Assembly (NCBI RefSeq): GCF_030936135.1
Contig: NC_082601.1
Span: forward strand, 45,337,671-45,401,670
DNA: 64,000 bases
Direction of reading: 5' to 3'
Source: Gavia stellata
Lineage: Eukaryota; Chordata; Aves; Gaviiformes; Gaviidae
Shown: piece by piece, positions 13,401-25,523 of the stretch
How positions within the stretch are numbered: the first letter of the stretch is position 1
How the letters are laid out: each line of letters starts with the position of its first letter
Program-made: the position numbers and the translations under genes
Notes under the pieces: model-generated
Told to the model about the DNA's origin: nothing
The model's input: only the letters and a program-made list of their open reading frames with translations
Databases searched by the model: none

Positions 13401-15359
13401 CCACTGTGATGATGGCCAGGCTCATGCGCCGAACTGGTGCGCGGCCTGGTGCGTAGCTGGAGGGCTTCAAGGTGCTCCTGGCCCTGGATATTTGTACTCC
13501 CATGCTGCAGGCATCTCCCTTACCACCCAGGAGAAGTAGTGTTCAGCTGCAGGCTGCCCAGAGGCACTGCTGTTGCAGCGGAGCTCAATTTATTTCATCC
13601 TTATGTAGATGCCCAAGATCGTGGCTGCTGGAGGTGTTGAGCAGTTTGGTCGCCCATCGGTGCACCCCAACACATATTAAGGTGCCTCGGATGAGAGGGG
13701 CGAAGGTTGTGCAGATGGGCCTGGAGATGGGTGACGCTCTGCAGGGGCAAGCGAATGCCTTCGTCCCCTCCAGTCCTGGTTTGTTCTTCCACGCAGACAG
13801 TGCCGCGGTCGTCTTTGGGGTCCCCCATGGGGTCCCAGCAGGAGGCAGAGGGAGGGCTGGGGAGGGGTGATAGCACCGCTGCTCATCGGTCCCTGCTTGG
13901 GGAAGGTCGCCTGGGCCAAGCCTTGTTCTTGCATGTGGTTGCAGGAAGGCCAAGTCAGGTGAGACCTCCTGGGGGTTGTGAAGAGCAGAGCCTCTAATCC
14001 AGAAAAGAAAACCAGCCTTAAATAATAAGCTACAAAGCTAAGGAGAAATATTCATTTGGGAGCATGTCAGTAAAGGCACCAAATTCCCAGCTGGGAAGGA
14101 AGCATCCAGGCTGCTGTAAAAAAATCTGCCTTGTTTGCCTATGGGGAACACTTGCAAATAGGCACAGTGACAGGCAGGCATGGTTCGAGTGCGTGGCATT
14201 AGAAATAGGAGCAGAGTTACTGTGCGATTTGAAACAGGGAACATAATCTGAGTCACCTGGGAACATTTGAAAAAGTTATACCATGTACTTTTTCCTGAGA
14301 GATGTTGGTCAAACCATAAACTCAGCTCTGTTTGTAAAACGAGCCGTAGAACTGCTTTGTGAATCATTTGCCAAATTGCCGGTTTGCATTTAGAAACTGC
14401 TGGGGAGGTAACCACTCTGTCAGTAAGTGCCACGTCAGTTCCAACCTTCTTTCAGCAGAGCTGCTGCCCTTTTAGCGCGAGGTGCTATTGGAGCCATTGT
14501 TCTGGGATCGGGGAATACCTGCAGCACAGCAGGGAGCTGAATGTTGTCATCGGCGTTTGCTGTATATTGATTAAAAATGGCCAGAGCTTCCATCCCCAAA
14601 GTACTAATCGCTGCTGCTTTGGCGCTCATCAGGGATCAATGGGCTGCTTAATTGTGAGTCTCTGCCTGGAATTGCTCGACGTGTCTTTCCGTGTTGCCTT
14701 GCGCGTGCGAGGGTGTCCCACGCTGGGCTCCGTGGGTGCCCCGAGCGGTGCTGGGCTCTGTCCGGTCCGGGCACAGCAGGCTGCGGGCTCCACCCCTGCT
14801 CCTGCCTGATGGTGCTTTGAGAAAGCCACCAGCATCCCTGCTTGCTCGTAGTGACCTGTGGCTGCGGGTAATTATCAGGGGAAATATTCAGGATAAAGGT
14901 GTAGTAGAGCTGCAAAATTTCTTGCTTTGGCCCTCTGGGTGAGGAAGACATGGTCCGTGGTGGTGGGTGCTTTCAGGAGGGCACCGGTGGGTCTGTACTG
15001 GCTCATCGCGGTCCAGATCTGCCCCTTTGCATCTCAGCCTCACCTTTTTGCACAGTTTGTGTCTCTTCTCCTTTTCTGCTGCACTTTTCACCTCCCTACA
15101 AGCCATTCCCCTCTGTCCTCTTCCATTTCTCCTTGCAGCCAGTTGCCAGCTGCCTGCACAGCCGCTATAGCAGCATCGTCCCTGGGCAGCCCCAAGTGTT
15201 GTCCTGCTCCATCCTGGTTTCGGAGCTGCTGGGTCAGACCCATCACTGAGCTCACACCACCAGTGCCCACCCAGGGGCCGCATCCTGCCAAGGGGCCGCT
15301 GGTGCAGGCTCCCCTCCCTCCCACTGCAGGTCTGTGACCAAAGTTATGTTCTTTTCCAG
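7414..15359 (+). other. HYDIN: Large HYDIN intron
   Basis: About 7.9 kb. The exons on either side join exactly within an Arg codon and continue the protein, so nothing coding is missing here. It contains a CR1 fragment at 12871-13013 and a short CA run near 9152. Open frames inside are short and have no recognisable product. Confidence 0.75.
12871..13013 (-). mobile_element. CR1 LINE fragment, 3' end
   Basis: Begins ACAGAATCATAGAAT followed by a TTGGAAGGGA motif and TCCAACTCCC. This is the reverse complement of the canonical 3' end of avian CR1 elements, so the fragment is a 5'-truncated CR1 inserted in minus orientation in the HYDIN intron. Its inner boundary is approximate. Confidence 0.8.
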
Positions 15360-15552
15360 GTTCAGCCCTCCAGCACCTAAATTTTTCATCAAAGTCCAAC
15401 CACCAAGGAAGGAGGGAGGCCAGTTGGAGCGCTCAGCATCTGCAGAGAGCAGCTCCAGGGACGGGGGTGCGGAGGAGCCGGCCAAAGCCCTGGCAGCAGC
15501 AGGGGATCCTGCCCAGGAGCCAGCAGTTGCAGAGGACTCCCTGGAAGCAAAG
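15360..15552 (+). CDS. HYDIN: HYDIN exon
   Basis: Acceptor CTTTTCCAG, donor GTAGCT. One base completes the Arg codon started at 7412-7413, then 64 codons follow: FSPPAPKFFIKVQPPR and then a Ser/Ala/Glu-rich linker, probably disordered. Frame open. Confidence 0.87.
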
Positions 15553-17473
15553 GTAGCTTTTCTTCTGCGCCTACCACCTGCGTTGCCTCCCCCAGCTTGC
15601 CACCAAAAAGCCGTGCTCGTGCCAACCTCCCTTTTTGCTGCCCTGCTGCCACATGCCCTGAGAGTGGGCTGGGCATCAGGGCCAGCGGCTGGACACGGGG
15701 CTTCTGGGGAGGGAGAAATAGGACAGTTTTGCTTGGAGAAGGCCACTCAGATTCTCCTGACTCACGTTGGGTTTGGGTTTGGGTTTTTTTTGTTGTTTTT
15801 GTTTGGTTTTGGGGTTTTTTGTTTACAACATCAAAGGAGGCTTTTATCTGCATCATGATGTGAGGGCTTCCAGTTTCCTTTCTGTCTCAAGCTGTGCCAA
15901 GTACTGATCTGCATGTAGCAGCTTCTCAAGCCCAGCTGGAGCCACCCGCTTTCACGCTTCTGCCTTCCCCCAAGAGCCGGTGTTGCAGTGATGGCCGCAG
16001 AGACAACTTTTTATAAAAAGAAGGCTTTGCAGACAAAGTTGCCTTTGATGTGCTGACCTTCCTGGTGAACCTCGCTGCTTTGGAGCTTGACCTTGGTACT
16101 AGTGGGAGCTGGCACCTTGTTGAGAAAACGGTGTAAGAGAGCCCGAGAGGCTCTGAAAGAGCCAGTGTTGACATTAAGTTCAAGGAGGGGAGCTGCACCT
16201 GCTTACATTCAAATATCAGCAGTTTTAATGTTGTAACTCTGCACATTTTTTCTGAATCAGGAGAAGTTATACCCTGTAGACGTAAAGAATAGTGTGGCTG
16301 AATGTTTTTGGATAGAAGCATGAAATCATCTTTATTTCCTGCTTTGTTGCCATGTATGCCCAAGAAGTAAACCAGGGAAATACAAGTGGACGTGGCTAAG
16401 TAGGATCCAAAATTGCTTCAAAGGATTCTTCTGGATTCAAAGGATGCTTCTAGATTGCAGTTTGGTCTTCTGCTTGTGTCACTCTCTCAAGGCAATCTCC
16501 ATATAACCTTCATGGGGAGGTGGGAGACCACAGGCCTAGGAAAGATGTGGGTTAGCATCTTTGGGAATATACACTTGACAAAGCTTTGCTAAGTTTGAAA
16601 ATGTGGAGACAGTAGAAAGAGCATTGAGATGAGAGAAAACTCTTCTCTCCCCAGTGCTTTATCTACTGGGGAGATGGAGCCTCTGACTAGGTCCAAGGAT
16701 GTCCTGTAAATATTCTTGCAGATTGTGCTGAAGTCAAGGCCACAGCACAAAGCACTTCTTGACATTAGTGAACAAGGGGGTGTTCTTAAACTTCAAGAGC
16801 AGTCACAAAGCCCTCTTTTATAAATAGGGGTCAGAAGTCCAGGGATGAGGTTCCTCTTGAGAGACGGAGCCTTTGAGGTTCAATACCAGCTCTCGGCTGC
16901 TGCAAGACAGAAAAACATCTCAGCTGCCTTCTTCAGGAAGGTGCTGTTGGAGAAGAATGACCGAGCAGAGATCCTCAGCTCTCCAGCACTGATGAGTGCG
17001 TGAGATGAAACCTAAGCACCATCTGAAACGGGATAGTTGTGCTGAGCACTTTCTAAGTCCTTATTTTCCTGTTTTTAATACATCTCACTTGCAGTTGTGT
17101 TCCTCTTTTTGTCACAGAAAACCAAACCTGTCCCGGCATGGGGTTCTCGGTGTGTTCCTTGGGCAGGAGTGAGCAAAGCCAGGCTGGCACGAGGGTGCAA
17201 AGTACCCTTGAGGTCTCTGCTAGGACTCAGTGCTGGGCGCACGCAGCTTCCTCGTGCAAGCTTGCATGTAGGAAGTGCAGATGGAGCCCGTGTCTCATCT
17301 GTGGGTGGGCTCGGACCCACGCTCAACTGATGTGAGGGACATACCCCTGCTTGATTTGTGCCCAGGTCCCATCTCAGCTGCTCCTGGCTTGGTGAGGTGG
17401 TGGAGCCTGCAGCAGAGTGGTCTCACCCAGACCAGGCAGCTGCTTTCTGCAGCTCATGGTGCTTGTTTTCCAG
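15553..17473 (+). other. HYDIN: HYDIN intron
   Basis: Contains a TG-rich run at about 15775-15825. No exon or element recognised. Confidence 0.65.
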
Positions 17474-17608
17474 TTGCTGCCGTCCACTGCTGCGGAGCTG
17501 GAAGGTACTGCAGAGATGGAGGGTGCTGCGGAGACTCAGAGCCGGGTGAAGATCAAGGAGTTGATGCCGTTCACGGAGGTAGAGCCCCTCACCTTGGGAG
17601 TGGAGGAG
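17474..17608 (+). CDS. HYDIN: HYDIN exon
   Basis: Acceptor TTGTTTTCCAG, donor GTAAGT. It is 135 bases, 45 codons, phase 0: an acidic linker followed by VKIKELMPFTEVEPLTLG, continuing directly into the next exon. Frame open. Confidence 0.87.
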
Positions 17609-18146
17609 GTAAGTGGGAATCTGACTTGCTTATGTAGCCCCCGCTCCCACTGGTGGCCCTTGGCGCTGCTCACAGAGTGGCGTCACAGCCCTCCCAGCAC
17701 GTCGCACAGCACTGCTGAATCAACTGGTCATTGGAGAGGCCATGCAGGACATGTCGTAGGGTTGGCCAAGGACGTTACCTGTGCGGCACCTATGGAGGGC
17801 ATTATTCGTCCCGCTCTTACTAATCAAGTGGTTGATAGGAAATTTTTGCAGTAAATTTTGCTGTGGCATCTTGAGAGAGCAGCATGCAAATGGGAGAGAG
17901 AGAGAGACCTCCCAAGTTACTTTGATGTAGTGTATTAATGAATGTATTAATTGGTGAGTATGGGAGATTTTTCCCATGGTTTCTCCACTGGAAAGTGTAA
18001 TGGATGCAGGATGAGATTAGGATGATTGTGCCTGTGTTTGAGGAGCAGGCCCCTCCAGTCATGTCTGTCCTTTGCTTCAAGCCATGGCTCTTCTTCTGCA
18101 TCAATTTGGATGCTTGACATCTTGATCTCTCCTCCCCTCCCTCCAG
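17609..18146 (+). other. HYDIN: HYDIN intron
   Basis: Joins two phase-0 exons. A GA run is present near 17893-17910; nothing else recognised. Confidence 0.6.
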
Positions 18147-18356
18147 GTTTTTGACATCCTGCCGCTGTATGGTGTGCTGCAGCCGGGCGAGAGCCAGCAG
18201 GTCACATTCACCTTCTTTGGCCACACAAACATCGTTGCCAGCGTCACGGCGCTGTGCAAGGTGGAGGGAGGCCCGACCTACAAGATCGCGCTGAGTGGGG
18301 AGGCTTCGCTCATTGACTACGTCCTAGACACCACGGAGATCGACTGCGGGCTGAAG
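18147..18356 (+). CDS. HYDIN: HYDIN exon
   Basis: Acceptor CTCCCTCCAG, donor GTACCA. It is 210 bases, 70 codons, phase 0: VFDILPLYGVLQPGESQQV, then TFTFFGH and ALSGEASL. The LxPGESQxVxFTFFGH motif is the hallmark of an ASH repeat. Frame open. Confidence 0.92.
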
Positions 18357-19233
18357 GTACCACGCACTTCTCTTGGCAGCGGTCTTTAAAACCATCACCG
18401 GCGGGTTGCTGCTGACCTTGGTCTAGGGGTCTCTCCCCTTCCCAGCTACTTTGTCAGCTGTACAACCTTTGAGTGATAGGTCCTGCATCCGAGGTGGTTT
18501 TTAATGGCCATCTCCATCCGCCCCAAAGTTGGGAATTGCTCCTCTTCAAGGTTACTAACGCTGCCTCCTGGGGCAGGCAGGATCCCAGCAGTGATCTCGA
18601 GAGGGACATGCCCCGAGACATCCACACACTGATCTGCTCCTAAAGCCTGAGGTGCAAGGAGATGCTCTTTTTCAGTGCTTTTGATTAATCAACAAAATAA
18701 ACCAGGGAGGGAGTTAACTTGGACTTCCTGTCGCTGAAGCTGGAGAGAATGTCCCAGAATAATCCCCACTTTACTTCTTTTGGGTTAAAAACCCCACAGA
18801 TACTTCCAGCTCTTGGTCTTGCATGTGTTGCACCATTTGTCTCCCTTTTTGCTGGTGTTTTGCTTGCAAGTACTTGTATGCAGGTGGCTTTTCCTCTGAA
18901 ATGCCTCGATGCCTCCTTCTTTGTTTCAGCTAGATGTTGGATGACACCTTAAAGGGCAGAGGGCTTGTATCCCCTGGTTTCTTTGTTACTGGTCTTTACA
19001 TGGTTGTTATTGCACCTCCGTGCTGCCGTAAATATCTGTTCCTGTGTCGGGCTAAGAGGTACCCAGTGGCTGTCGGTTCCCCGGGTTAACCCGGGAGAGT
19101 CAAGTGCCCATATGTCCTCTGCGGTCCCTGCTGCTGTGCTGTGTTCATTTCCTTTCAAGCCAATGAAAGAGGAAGGAGATTCCCAGCATCAGGCCTGTGT
19201 CTGTAACTTCCCGCTCCTCTGTCCTCTCTTCAG
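18357..19233 (+). other. HYDIN: HYDIN intron
   Basis: No additional feature recognised. Confidence 0.6.
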
Positions 19234-19371
19234 CTGTTTAACAAAGTCACCAAAGCAGAGGTCACCCTGCAGAACAGCGGCAAGGTGGGATTCACCTATG
19301 CGGTGCTCAGCCCCAGCGCGGCCGCTGCCGACAGCCCTCTGCCCGGCGTGCCCCTGGTCGTGCCCAGCACG
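19234..19371 (+). CDS. HYDIN: HYDIN exon
   Basis: Acceptor TCTCTTCAG, donor GTGAGT. It is 138 bases, 46 codons, phase 0: LFNKVTKAEVTLQNSGKVGF, then an Ala/Pro-rich stretch. Frame open. Confidence 0.9.
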
Positions 19372-21046
19372 GTGAGTACGGAGGTAGCACAAGCGATTAA
19401 CCCTGGCCCTTTGTCAGGCTGCCTAGGAGAGGGTTGTAGGTTAAAAAGGGAAAAAAGCCATGAAAAAACCCACAAAAGCAGCCAGGAGAGAGAGGGCTGT
19501 AAGCAATTGCTGCTGGGGGGCAGAGAAGGTCAGGCAAGCGCGGTCCTAATAGACTGCCTTGAATGGCCTTTGCTGGCGGGTGGCTCTGCTGTCATTCAGC
19601 AGCCACGGGCGGGAGGCACGAGTGCTTTGGTAGCTCTCCGGACCCCAGCTACTGAGCTCTCTGGTTGTGCCGGCACTGGCGCTGGCCGGTGCAGGCTCTT
19701 CCGAGGGTCACCGTACCCAGGTTGTGTGATCGGAGAGGACTTAGTCCTCATCCCTGCCTGTAACAAACCCTGCCTGCCCCCTGCCAGCACTGACCAGGTG
19801 AGACTTCAATACTCTCTGGCTTGGGCATGACGCTCTTTGGCCAGAAATTGTAACAGCCCCTGTACCGCTCCCTCGCTCCTCCAGCTTTGCTGCTCTGCAG
19901 CAGCTTTGTGGGGCAGTGAGGGGGCCAGGGAGGAGCAGGGCTGGAATAGCAAGGAGAGGAGTTTGCAGCGTCCCACCATCCCAGCTTCTCAGTCCTGCAT
20001 GGATGTCTTTGAGCTGAAGCAGTGTTCCTATCTTGGACACTTTTTGCAATGGGAAGAGGAAGCCAAATGGCTTTCACGTTCCCCCATGCCTGTCTCCTAC
20101 AAGGGATGACACGCTGATGCCCTCTTCCTGCAAGCTTCTGAAGAGACAGCTCTGCTCAGACCCGCGCAGTTGTTGCCGTAAGCAGCATTGTCAGCCCTGG
20201 CAGCTTGACAGGGCTCACTTTTGCTGGAGCTGTGTTGTGTGCTGGAGTAAGGGCTCGGGGGACCAAGTGGCAGGATCCGTCCCACTCAGTAGCTTGTCCC
20301 TGCAGCGTGGAGGGGAGCGGGGAGCTGAGGGTCCAGCCCCGCGTGCAGAGGGCGAGCCGAGGAAAGCTGCGGCTGTGTCCTGTCACCCCGAGCTGTGTTG
20401 CCGTCTGCTTGAGTTTGCTCTCGACCTGGCTGGCGTGAGCCCAGCCCGGGGATCGGACAGTCCTTCTGGAAGCCCGGAGAGGAGGTGACCTTCCTGGCAA
20501 CACCTTCTTCCTGAGATCTCATCCTGGTCTCTGCTCCTGCGTTTCCAGAGATGTATGTTTGCAGGTCATTGTGAGTCCAGATGGGCTCGTGCACCCTCGG
20601 TGTAACTGCACAGGCAGGAGATGTTTGGTTGGGGTCGTTAATAAGGGGTGAGGCCCTTCGACAGCAGCCTGGGAACCACTGACATGCTGTGAGAGGAGCT
20701 GCTGGGTCTGCTGAGAGTGCAGGCAGTTCACTCATCTTCCACAGCAGCTGGTAAAAGAGCTTTTATTTATTTGGTCTGGCTCTTGCTAGCAGAGGTGTGC
20801 TCATGCTGAGCGAAGGGTAGTCTGTGCTGTGAGAATGCATCCCTACGAGCCCTCTGAAGGACACGGTGCATCCTGGTGTAGGAGACTTGAGCTTTTGGGT
20901 AGAAGAGAGCTAGAAGGCGATGTTGTCTGATGCTTTCTTATCTTTGAGAACCTGCCTTCTCTTCTCAGTGTGTCTATCGTCTGAGCCATCCCTCCACCAA
21001 TCCCTCTTTGGTTTGCATTCCCTCCCTCTTCTCTCATGCCCTGCAG
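19372..21046 (+). other. HYDIN: HYDIN intron
   Basis: GC-rich in places (about 20270-20480) but with no exon, CpG-island promoter or repeat that I can support. Confidence 0.6.
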
Positions 21047-21224
21047 GGTTACATTGGACCAGGCAAGGAGCAAGTGCTGAAAGTCTCCTACCTGCCAGGA
21101 GTGCCGGGAGTCTTTTGCAGGACTTTCCAGGTCCAAGTGGGTCACCTGGAGCCGAAAGCGATCTCCCTCAAAGGAGAGGGGATCTTTCCCAGGACCTACT
21201 TGGACCTGCCCAAGAACACCAAAG
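21047..21224 (+). CDS. HYDIN: HYDIN exon
   Basis: Acceptor CCCTGCAG, donor GTGAGC. It is 178 bases: GYIGPGKEQVLKVSYLPG, then FPRTYLDLPKNTK, ending with one base of a Gly codon. Matches the HYDIN segment that precedes a charged linker. Frame open. Confidence 0.92.
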
Positions 21225-21737
21225 GTGAGCACTGCCTGTCTGCTCCCCAGGTAGGTCCCTGGCTTTTTCCCCCATGTCATATCATATGGCCATAGGGCAG
21301 CTCCCACCCATCTCCACCAGGCCTGGAGGTTTCAGGGCTGTCAGACCAACACTCAACCCTCTGCTTGCTTCCTGAGTGTCTAGCAGACGAGCCCATGTGG
21401 GCTTTGCCCCGGGAACCATCCTGCAGAGCTTGCCAGCGTATCTGTTGGTGGCCTGCAAAGATGATGCCTAGACAGAAAAGCTTGGGAAAGCTGTAATGCA
21501 GGCTGGCAGGGATTTTGTCAGGGTTGGCTTTGCATCGCATTGCAGGGGATGAGGTGCTCCTCTGTGGGGAGGAAGATGGGTGGGAGTGAACATCAGGATT
21601 CAGAGAGGAGTAGCAGCATAGATTGCTCGAGGAGTTTGTTTCTGGGAGAGGCCAGCATCCGGGGAGTGGGACTTCCCAGCTTAAATGGGCATGGTGCAGT
21701 GCCCACACTTCTATTTGTGGATGTTTTCTTCCTTCAG
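21225..21737 (+). other. HYDIN: HYDIN intron
   Basis: No other feature recognised. Confidence 0.6.
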
Positions 21738-21866
21738 GAACCAAACAGTATGAGAAGATCCTCAGAGGCAAGAGCAAAGATGGACTAAGACAGCCAGAGG
21801 GATGAAGCAGTGGTTCTGGGGGAGGCTGCGGCTGTGGAGCCACCCACGGACAACTCGGGCACCGTG
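21738..21866 (+). pseudogene. HYDIN: HYDIN exon with frameshift (one extra base)
   Basis: Acceptor TTCCTTCAG, donor GTGAGA. The expected frame (Gly, then TKQYEKILRGKSKDG) runs into TGA at 21803-21805. The exon is 129 bases, but the phases of its neighbours (enter with one base, leave complete) require 3n+2. A shifted frame, closed upstream by TAA at 21786-21788, reads DEAVVLGEAAAVEPPTDNSG to the donor in the correct exit phase. The shift therefore lies between 21789 and 21802. A real insertion and an assembly error are both possible. Confidence 0.75.
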
Positions 21867-22614
21867 GTGAGAACGGCTGCTGCCCCGTTTGTCATGTGCC
21901 ACCCTCCCGCCGTGTCACTTGGTCCCCTTGCACCCTGCAGCAGTCTTCCCGGGGCCCTGCTGGCACTTGGGATCTCCCTGCCCGCATCTGGCCATGATCA
22001 CGCATCAGCTCAGCGTTGCCCTGGGGGCTGCCCACCTCTGGTAGTTGTCCCTCCTGTAGATGCACCAGCTACCTGACTACCCCAGGGAGAGATCCTGAAG
22101 ACTATGCTCATGTGATTGAATTTATGGTACTTTGTGAATGGCGGCGCAGGTCATCGCTGGGGTGTTTGTGACTCACACGCCAAGCCCTGCCAAGTTTACA
22201 GAGCTTCATAGCAGCAGCCTGACTGCACTCTGGGACCATGCTGTCACTGTTTGTCTCCAAGAGGCACCAGCTTTGTCGTGGTTCCTTTTTGGAGAGAGCT
22301 TTTGTCCAAGCTGCTTTGGCAGTGGCTGGGGTCAGGCAAATACTTGGAGCGCTGGAAGGTTCCTGGCTTGTCTGTCTGTTTGTCTGGCCAGATCAGCTTT
22401 TATAACAGTGACCGGACAGGCAAAGATGCTGGAGTTCATTTCCCCCCAGTTCAGGTCCTGTCTAAGAGAGCAGGAGGTGTCACAGAGACTGAGCAGCGAG
22501 ACAGGAGGACCCCATCGCCCCTCTCAACAAAGCAGGGTGGGATCCTCTTTCATAGACAAGCCTCTCCCTTGGGAAGGGCCTTTGCTAACCAGCCACTGTC
22601 TTTGCTTTCCTCAG
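21867..22614 (+). other. HYDIN: HYDIN intron
   Basis: Joins two exon borders in phase 0. No other feature recognised, though a long open frame runs through part of it into the next exon. Confidence 0.6.
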
Positions 22615-22748
22615 TTCGACACTCGGCTGCAGATGCAGACGGAGCAGGTGCTGATGGAGGAACACGCCCTGGAGCAGCAGAAAGCTCTCGCTTCCGGTCC
22701 CTCTGAGGAGACTGTCTTTGACCAGCGTGCTCGTCGGAGGCTTCTCAA
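22615..22748 (+). CDS. HYDIN: HYDIN exon
   Basis: Acceptor CTTTCCTCAG, donor GTTAGT. It is 134 bases: FDTRLQMQTEQVLMEEHAL, a Glu/Gln-rich probable helix or coiled coil, ending with two bases of a Lys codon completed by the next exon. Frame open. Confidence 0.85.
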
Positions 22749-23548
22749 GTTAGTGGGGACTCCCGTACCCTATCTCCAGGCACCCTGAGGGCAACACCCG
22801 GCGGCACACCCCTGCTCCTGAGAGCTCCTTGTGCCTGCAGAGCTGGGAATAGCTGGGCACTCAGCTCCCCACCGATGATGGGTTCTGTTCTTAGAGCTGA
22901 AGGGGTCCAGTGCTGACCGTCAAGCCCATCCAAACAGCACAGACAGCATCCCTGCTGACCAGCTCTGAAAGAGGGAACTCAAAGCTGGCATCTTTGTTCC
23001 AACTAACAGATCCCACTAAGCAAAAAGAGCCGGGAACGGCACAGGTTGACAAAGCCTTGACAAGCCCTACATGAGGTGGCTTGGGTGCTGGTGGGACTGC
23101 AGGGCTTGCCTAGGTAACTTGTCCTTCCTTTTGCTCCTTCATGAGGAGGGACGGGCACCGTAGGCTCCAGTTCAGGAGGAAGAGGCTCTGCAAAACAGAT
23201 TGTTTAGGTGTTTTCCTGAGTGGGATTGCTCTGGCAAAGGACCTTCCCATGAATCTTATAGGTGTTGGTTACTGTGTTTACCGGTGCTCCTCTGGGGACA
23301 GATCTGGTTGCAGAGCAGTACAAATGAATTTTTTGTTAAGGTCCCATTGGTAGCTGATAAAACCTAGGACCTACCCTCCCTGTGACTTACCAGAGACTTA
23401 TTACCAGGTGGTCAGGCTTGGGTTTCACTGGCTAGAGTTGAGCTTTTACAGCAGTGAATACAGAAATATCCATTTCATTGGCATCTTCCATCCACTTGGA
23501 AACATAGCCAGGCTGTGGTTTAAGGGCGCTCCTTACTCCTCCTTTCAG
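22749..23548 (+). other. HYDIN: HYDIN intron
   Basis: No other feature recognised. Confidence 0.6.
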
Positions 23549-23685
23549 AGCTGAGCTGCCCGAGTACGTCCTGGACTTTGGCTATGTCATTCTCGGGAAC
23601 ATCCACACACACATCATGAAGATCACCAACACCGGGCAGTTCCCTGTGTCCTTTCACACTGACGGACGTGTCCTGTGTGACACAG
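23549..23685 (+). CDS. HYDIN: HYDIN exon
   Basis: Acceptor CCTTTCAG, donor GTAACC. One base completes Lys, then AEL and PEYVLDFGYVILGNIHTHIM followed by KITNTGQFPVSF, the consensus start of an ASH repeat. It ends with one base of a Gly codon. Frame open. Confidence 0.93.
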
Positions 23686-24549
23686 GTAACCAGTGCTGGG
23701 GAGACTTGACGTGGGCTTGAAGGAGCTGTCTCTGACAGATTAGCTTAAGCCACTGGACGTGGGGAGTTTTCCTGAGTGCTTGTTTGTACAGCTTTGTCCT
23801 CCTTAGTACGCCCTGCTTGGTGCCTCGGAGCCTGAGTTCTCCTGGCCAGCAGTGCCCAGAGACCTGGCCTGCCTGTGGCTGCCCTAACACGTGATTGCAG
23901 GGGTGAGCTGTGCTGATCACCGTGGTCACCTCTCAGCATGTTCTGCTCTTGGCTACCGTGAGCATCATCTTGAGTTTTTGTGCACGCAGTGGGTTTGCGT
24001 TGCAAACAGATGGCCCCTTGGTGGTTTGGAAGTGCTTTGGTTTGGCGTTCATAATGTCACAGCACTTCTGTTCAGCCTTTATTAAGAAAACAGCCTGTGA
24101 GGTCCTCTGGTGTATCAAAATAGGCTTCCGAAACAGGCCTTGAGGTAAGGCTGCAGTGCCATCAAATGGTGACTCGCTGTGTCTGAGGGCTGGTCAGGTG
24201 TCTCCTCTAAGTTGTTTTCCAGGGAGCACCACAGCACAGGGGAATCATAGTTGGAAATTCTCCTTTGGAGAGGTCTGCGCATCCTTCCCTGGGATGCCTG
24301 ATAAAGGAATTACCAGCGCTCCTCAGCTAGTATGTTTCCTTTTGACTGTGCAAACCTTGGATTCTGGCTGTGAAAAGCCTTTCTCCTGGAGCGGTGACAT
24401 GGGAGAAAGAGTGGCAGGCTTCTCTGGAGAGGCAAAGAGCCCTCTTCTTCACAGACCTGCCAGCCAGGACACCCCTATGGCCTTAACGTGCTTGTGACAC
24501 ATTTCCTGTCACTTGAGCGTCTCAGCTGCTTTATTTTCATCTGTTCAAG
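23686..24549 (+). other. HYDIN: HYDIN intron
   Basis: No other feature recognised. Confidence 0.6.
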
Positions 24550-24676
24550 GTTTCAGCGTGGACCTGGACCATGTGAAGCACCTGCCCTGCTGCAAGACCA
24601 AGACATTCGAAGCGCACTTCGACCCACCAAGTGCCAACCGCCACTGGGAGCGGTGGACGTGCTCCTGCCCATCAAG
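24550..24676 (+). pseudogene. HYDIN: HYDIN exon with frameshift (one base missing)
   Basis: Acceptor CTGTTCAAG, donor GTACCT. It begins correctly (Gly-Phe-Ser, then VDLDHVKHLPCCKTKTFEA, HFDPPSAN), but after about 24638 the protein-like sequence continues one base back (LGAVDVLLPIK) to the donor. The exon is 127 bases where its neighbours require a length of 3n+2, that is one base fewer than expected. The unshifted frame gives an arginine- and cysteine-rich non-homologous tail. Confidence 0.75.
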
Positions 24677-24792
24677 GTACCTCACGGTCCCTCATCTCCC
24701 TGTGCCCGCACCACCTTTTGGGGCAGGCAGCAGGTTGGGGACAGCAGTAGATGTCACTTGGGCTCTTAGCTGGATGCTCTGTCCTTCACTAG

Positions 24793-24981
24793 GCAGCAAG
24801 AGGCCCCACGTTTCACGTCCACCTCCGTCCCAACATGACTGTGCCATCCCTCTGCTTGTCCAGGGACAGACCGGAGTTCGCTGTCCAGTGTGGGCAGTGC
24901 CAGGAAGAAACCATGCAGCTCCACAATCAGCTCCAGGTCCCCTGTAAATGGTTCATCACCATGAATGAGCCTGTTAAGAAG
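24793..24981 (+). CDS. HYDIN: HYDIN exon
   Basis: Acceptor CCTTCACTAG, donor GTAAAG. It is 189 bases, 63 codons, phase 0: AARGPTFHVHLRP, then CGQCQEETMQLHNQLQVPC and KWFITMNEP, an ASH repeat. Only 116 bases separate it from the previous exon. Frame open. Confidence 0.87.
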
Positions 24982-25373
24982 GTAAAGCACAGACAACGTG
25001 TAGCGCCTAACTTCTTGGTTGGGTTTTCTTTGCCTCTCTTGCCTTTTCTGCCCCTGTGGCTGCCTGAGCACTTGGGCTACAGCTCGTTGAGGAAGCTTTA
25101 GAGAGTACCGAGCAAATCTGGTTTGCCTGGACCTGTTCACTAGCTGATGCTTCACTTCTCTGCCGTCTTCCCCCATTCCTCCTCCAAGGACAGTGCCTCC
25201 CCATCTGCCTGCCCTGCCTATGTGTCTTCCCTCCAGTTCTAGACCAGTGGTGGCCGCGGCTGGTTTGAATGTGGATGCTCTCAGCACCGTGACAGTATCT
25301 CAGAGCACTGCAGGACCTGAGGGTCTGTCCTCGCAGACCAAGGAGACCTCCCACAATTGTTTTTTGTGCTCAG
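24982..25373 (+). other. HYDIN: HYDIN intron
   Basis: Joins two phase-0 exons. No other feature recognised. Confidence 0.6.
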
Positions 25374-25523
25374 GTGGACAAACGTTTGCCAGCGAGGGTG
25401 CATCAGAAGCTGCTGCAGGAGTCGAAGGCCAAGCCCTGTGTTTTCAAGGTGCTGCCCTCGGCTGGAGCCCTGGCCCCAGGACAGCGCTGCAACATTCGAG
25501 TCAGGCTTTCCCCCCCAGAAGAG
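25374..25523 (+). CDS. HYDIN: HYDIN exon
   Basis: Acceptor TTTGTGCTCAG, donor GTGAGA. It is 150 bases, 50 codons, phase 0: VDKRLPARVHQKLLQESKAK, then SAGALAPGQRCNIRVRLSPP with the PGQ motif of an ASH repeat. Frame open. Confidence 0.9.

Noticed and set aside
15775..15825. TG-rich run
   Set aside because: Simple low-complexity intron sequence. The reading frame through it is meaningless.
15334..15858. 174-codon frame starting at an ATG before the HYDIN exon
   Set aside because: The ATG and both ends are intronic; only 15360-15552 is HYDIN, shown by the splice borders and by phase with the exon at 7100.
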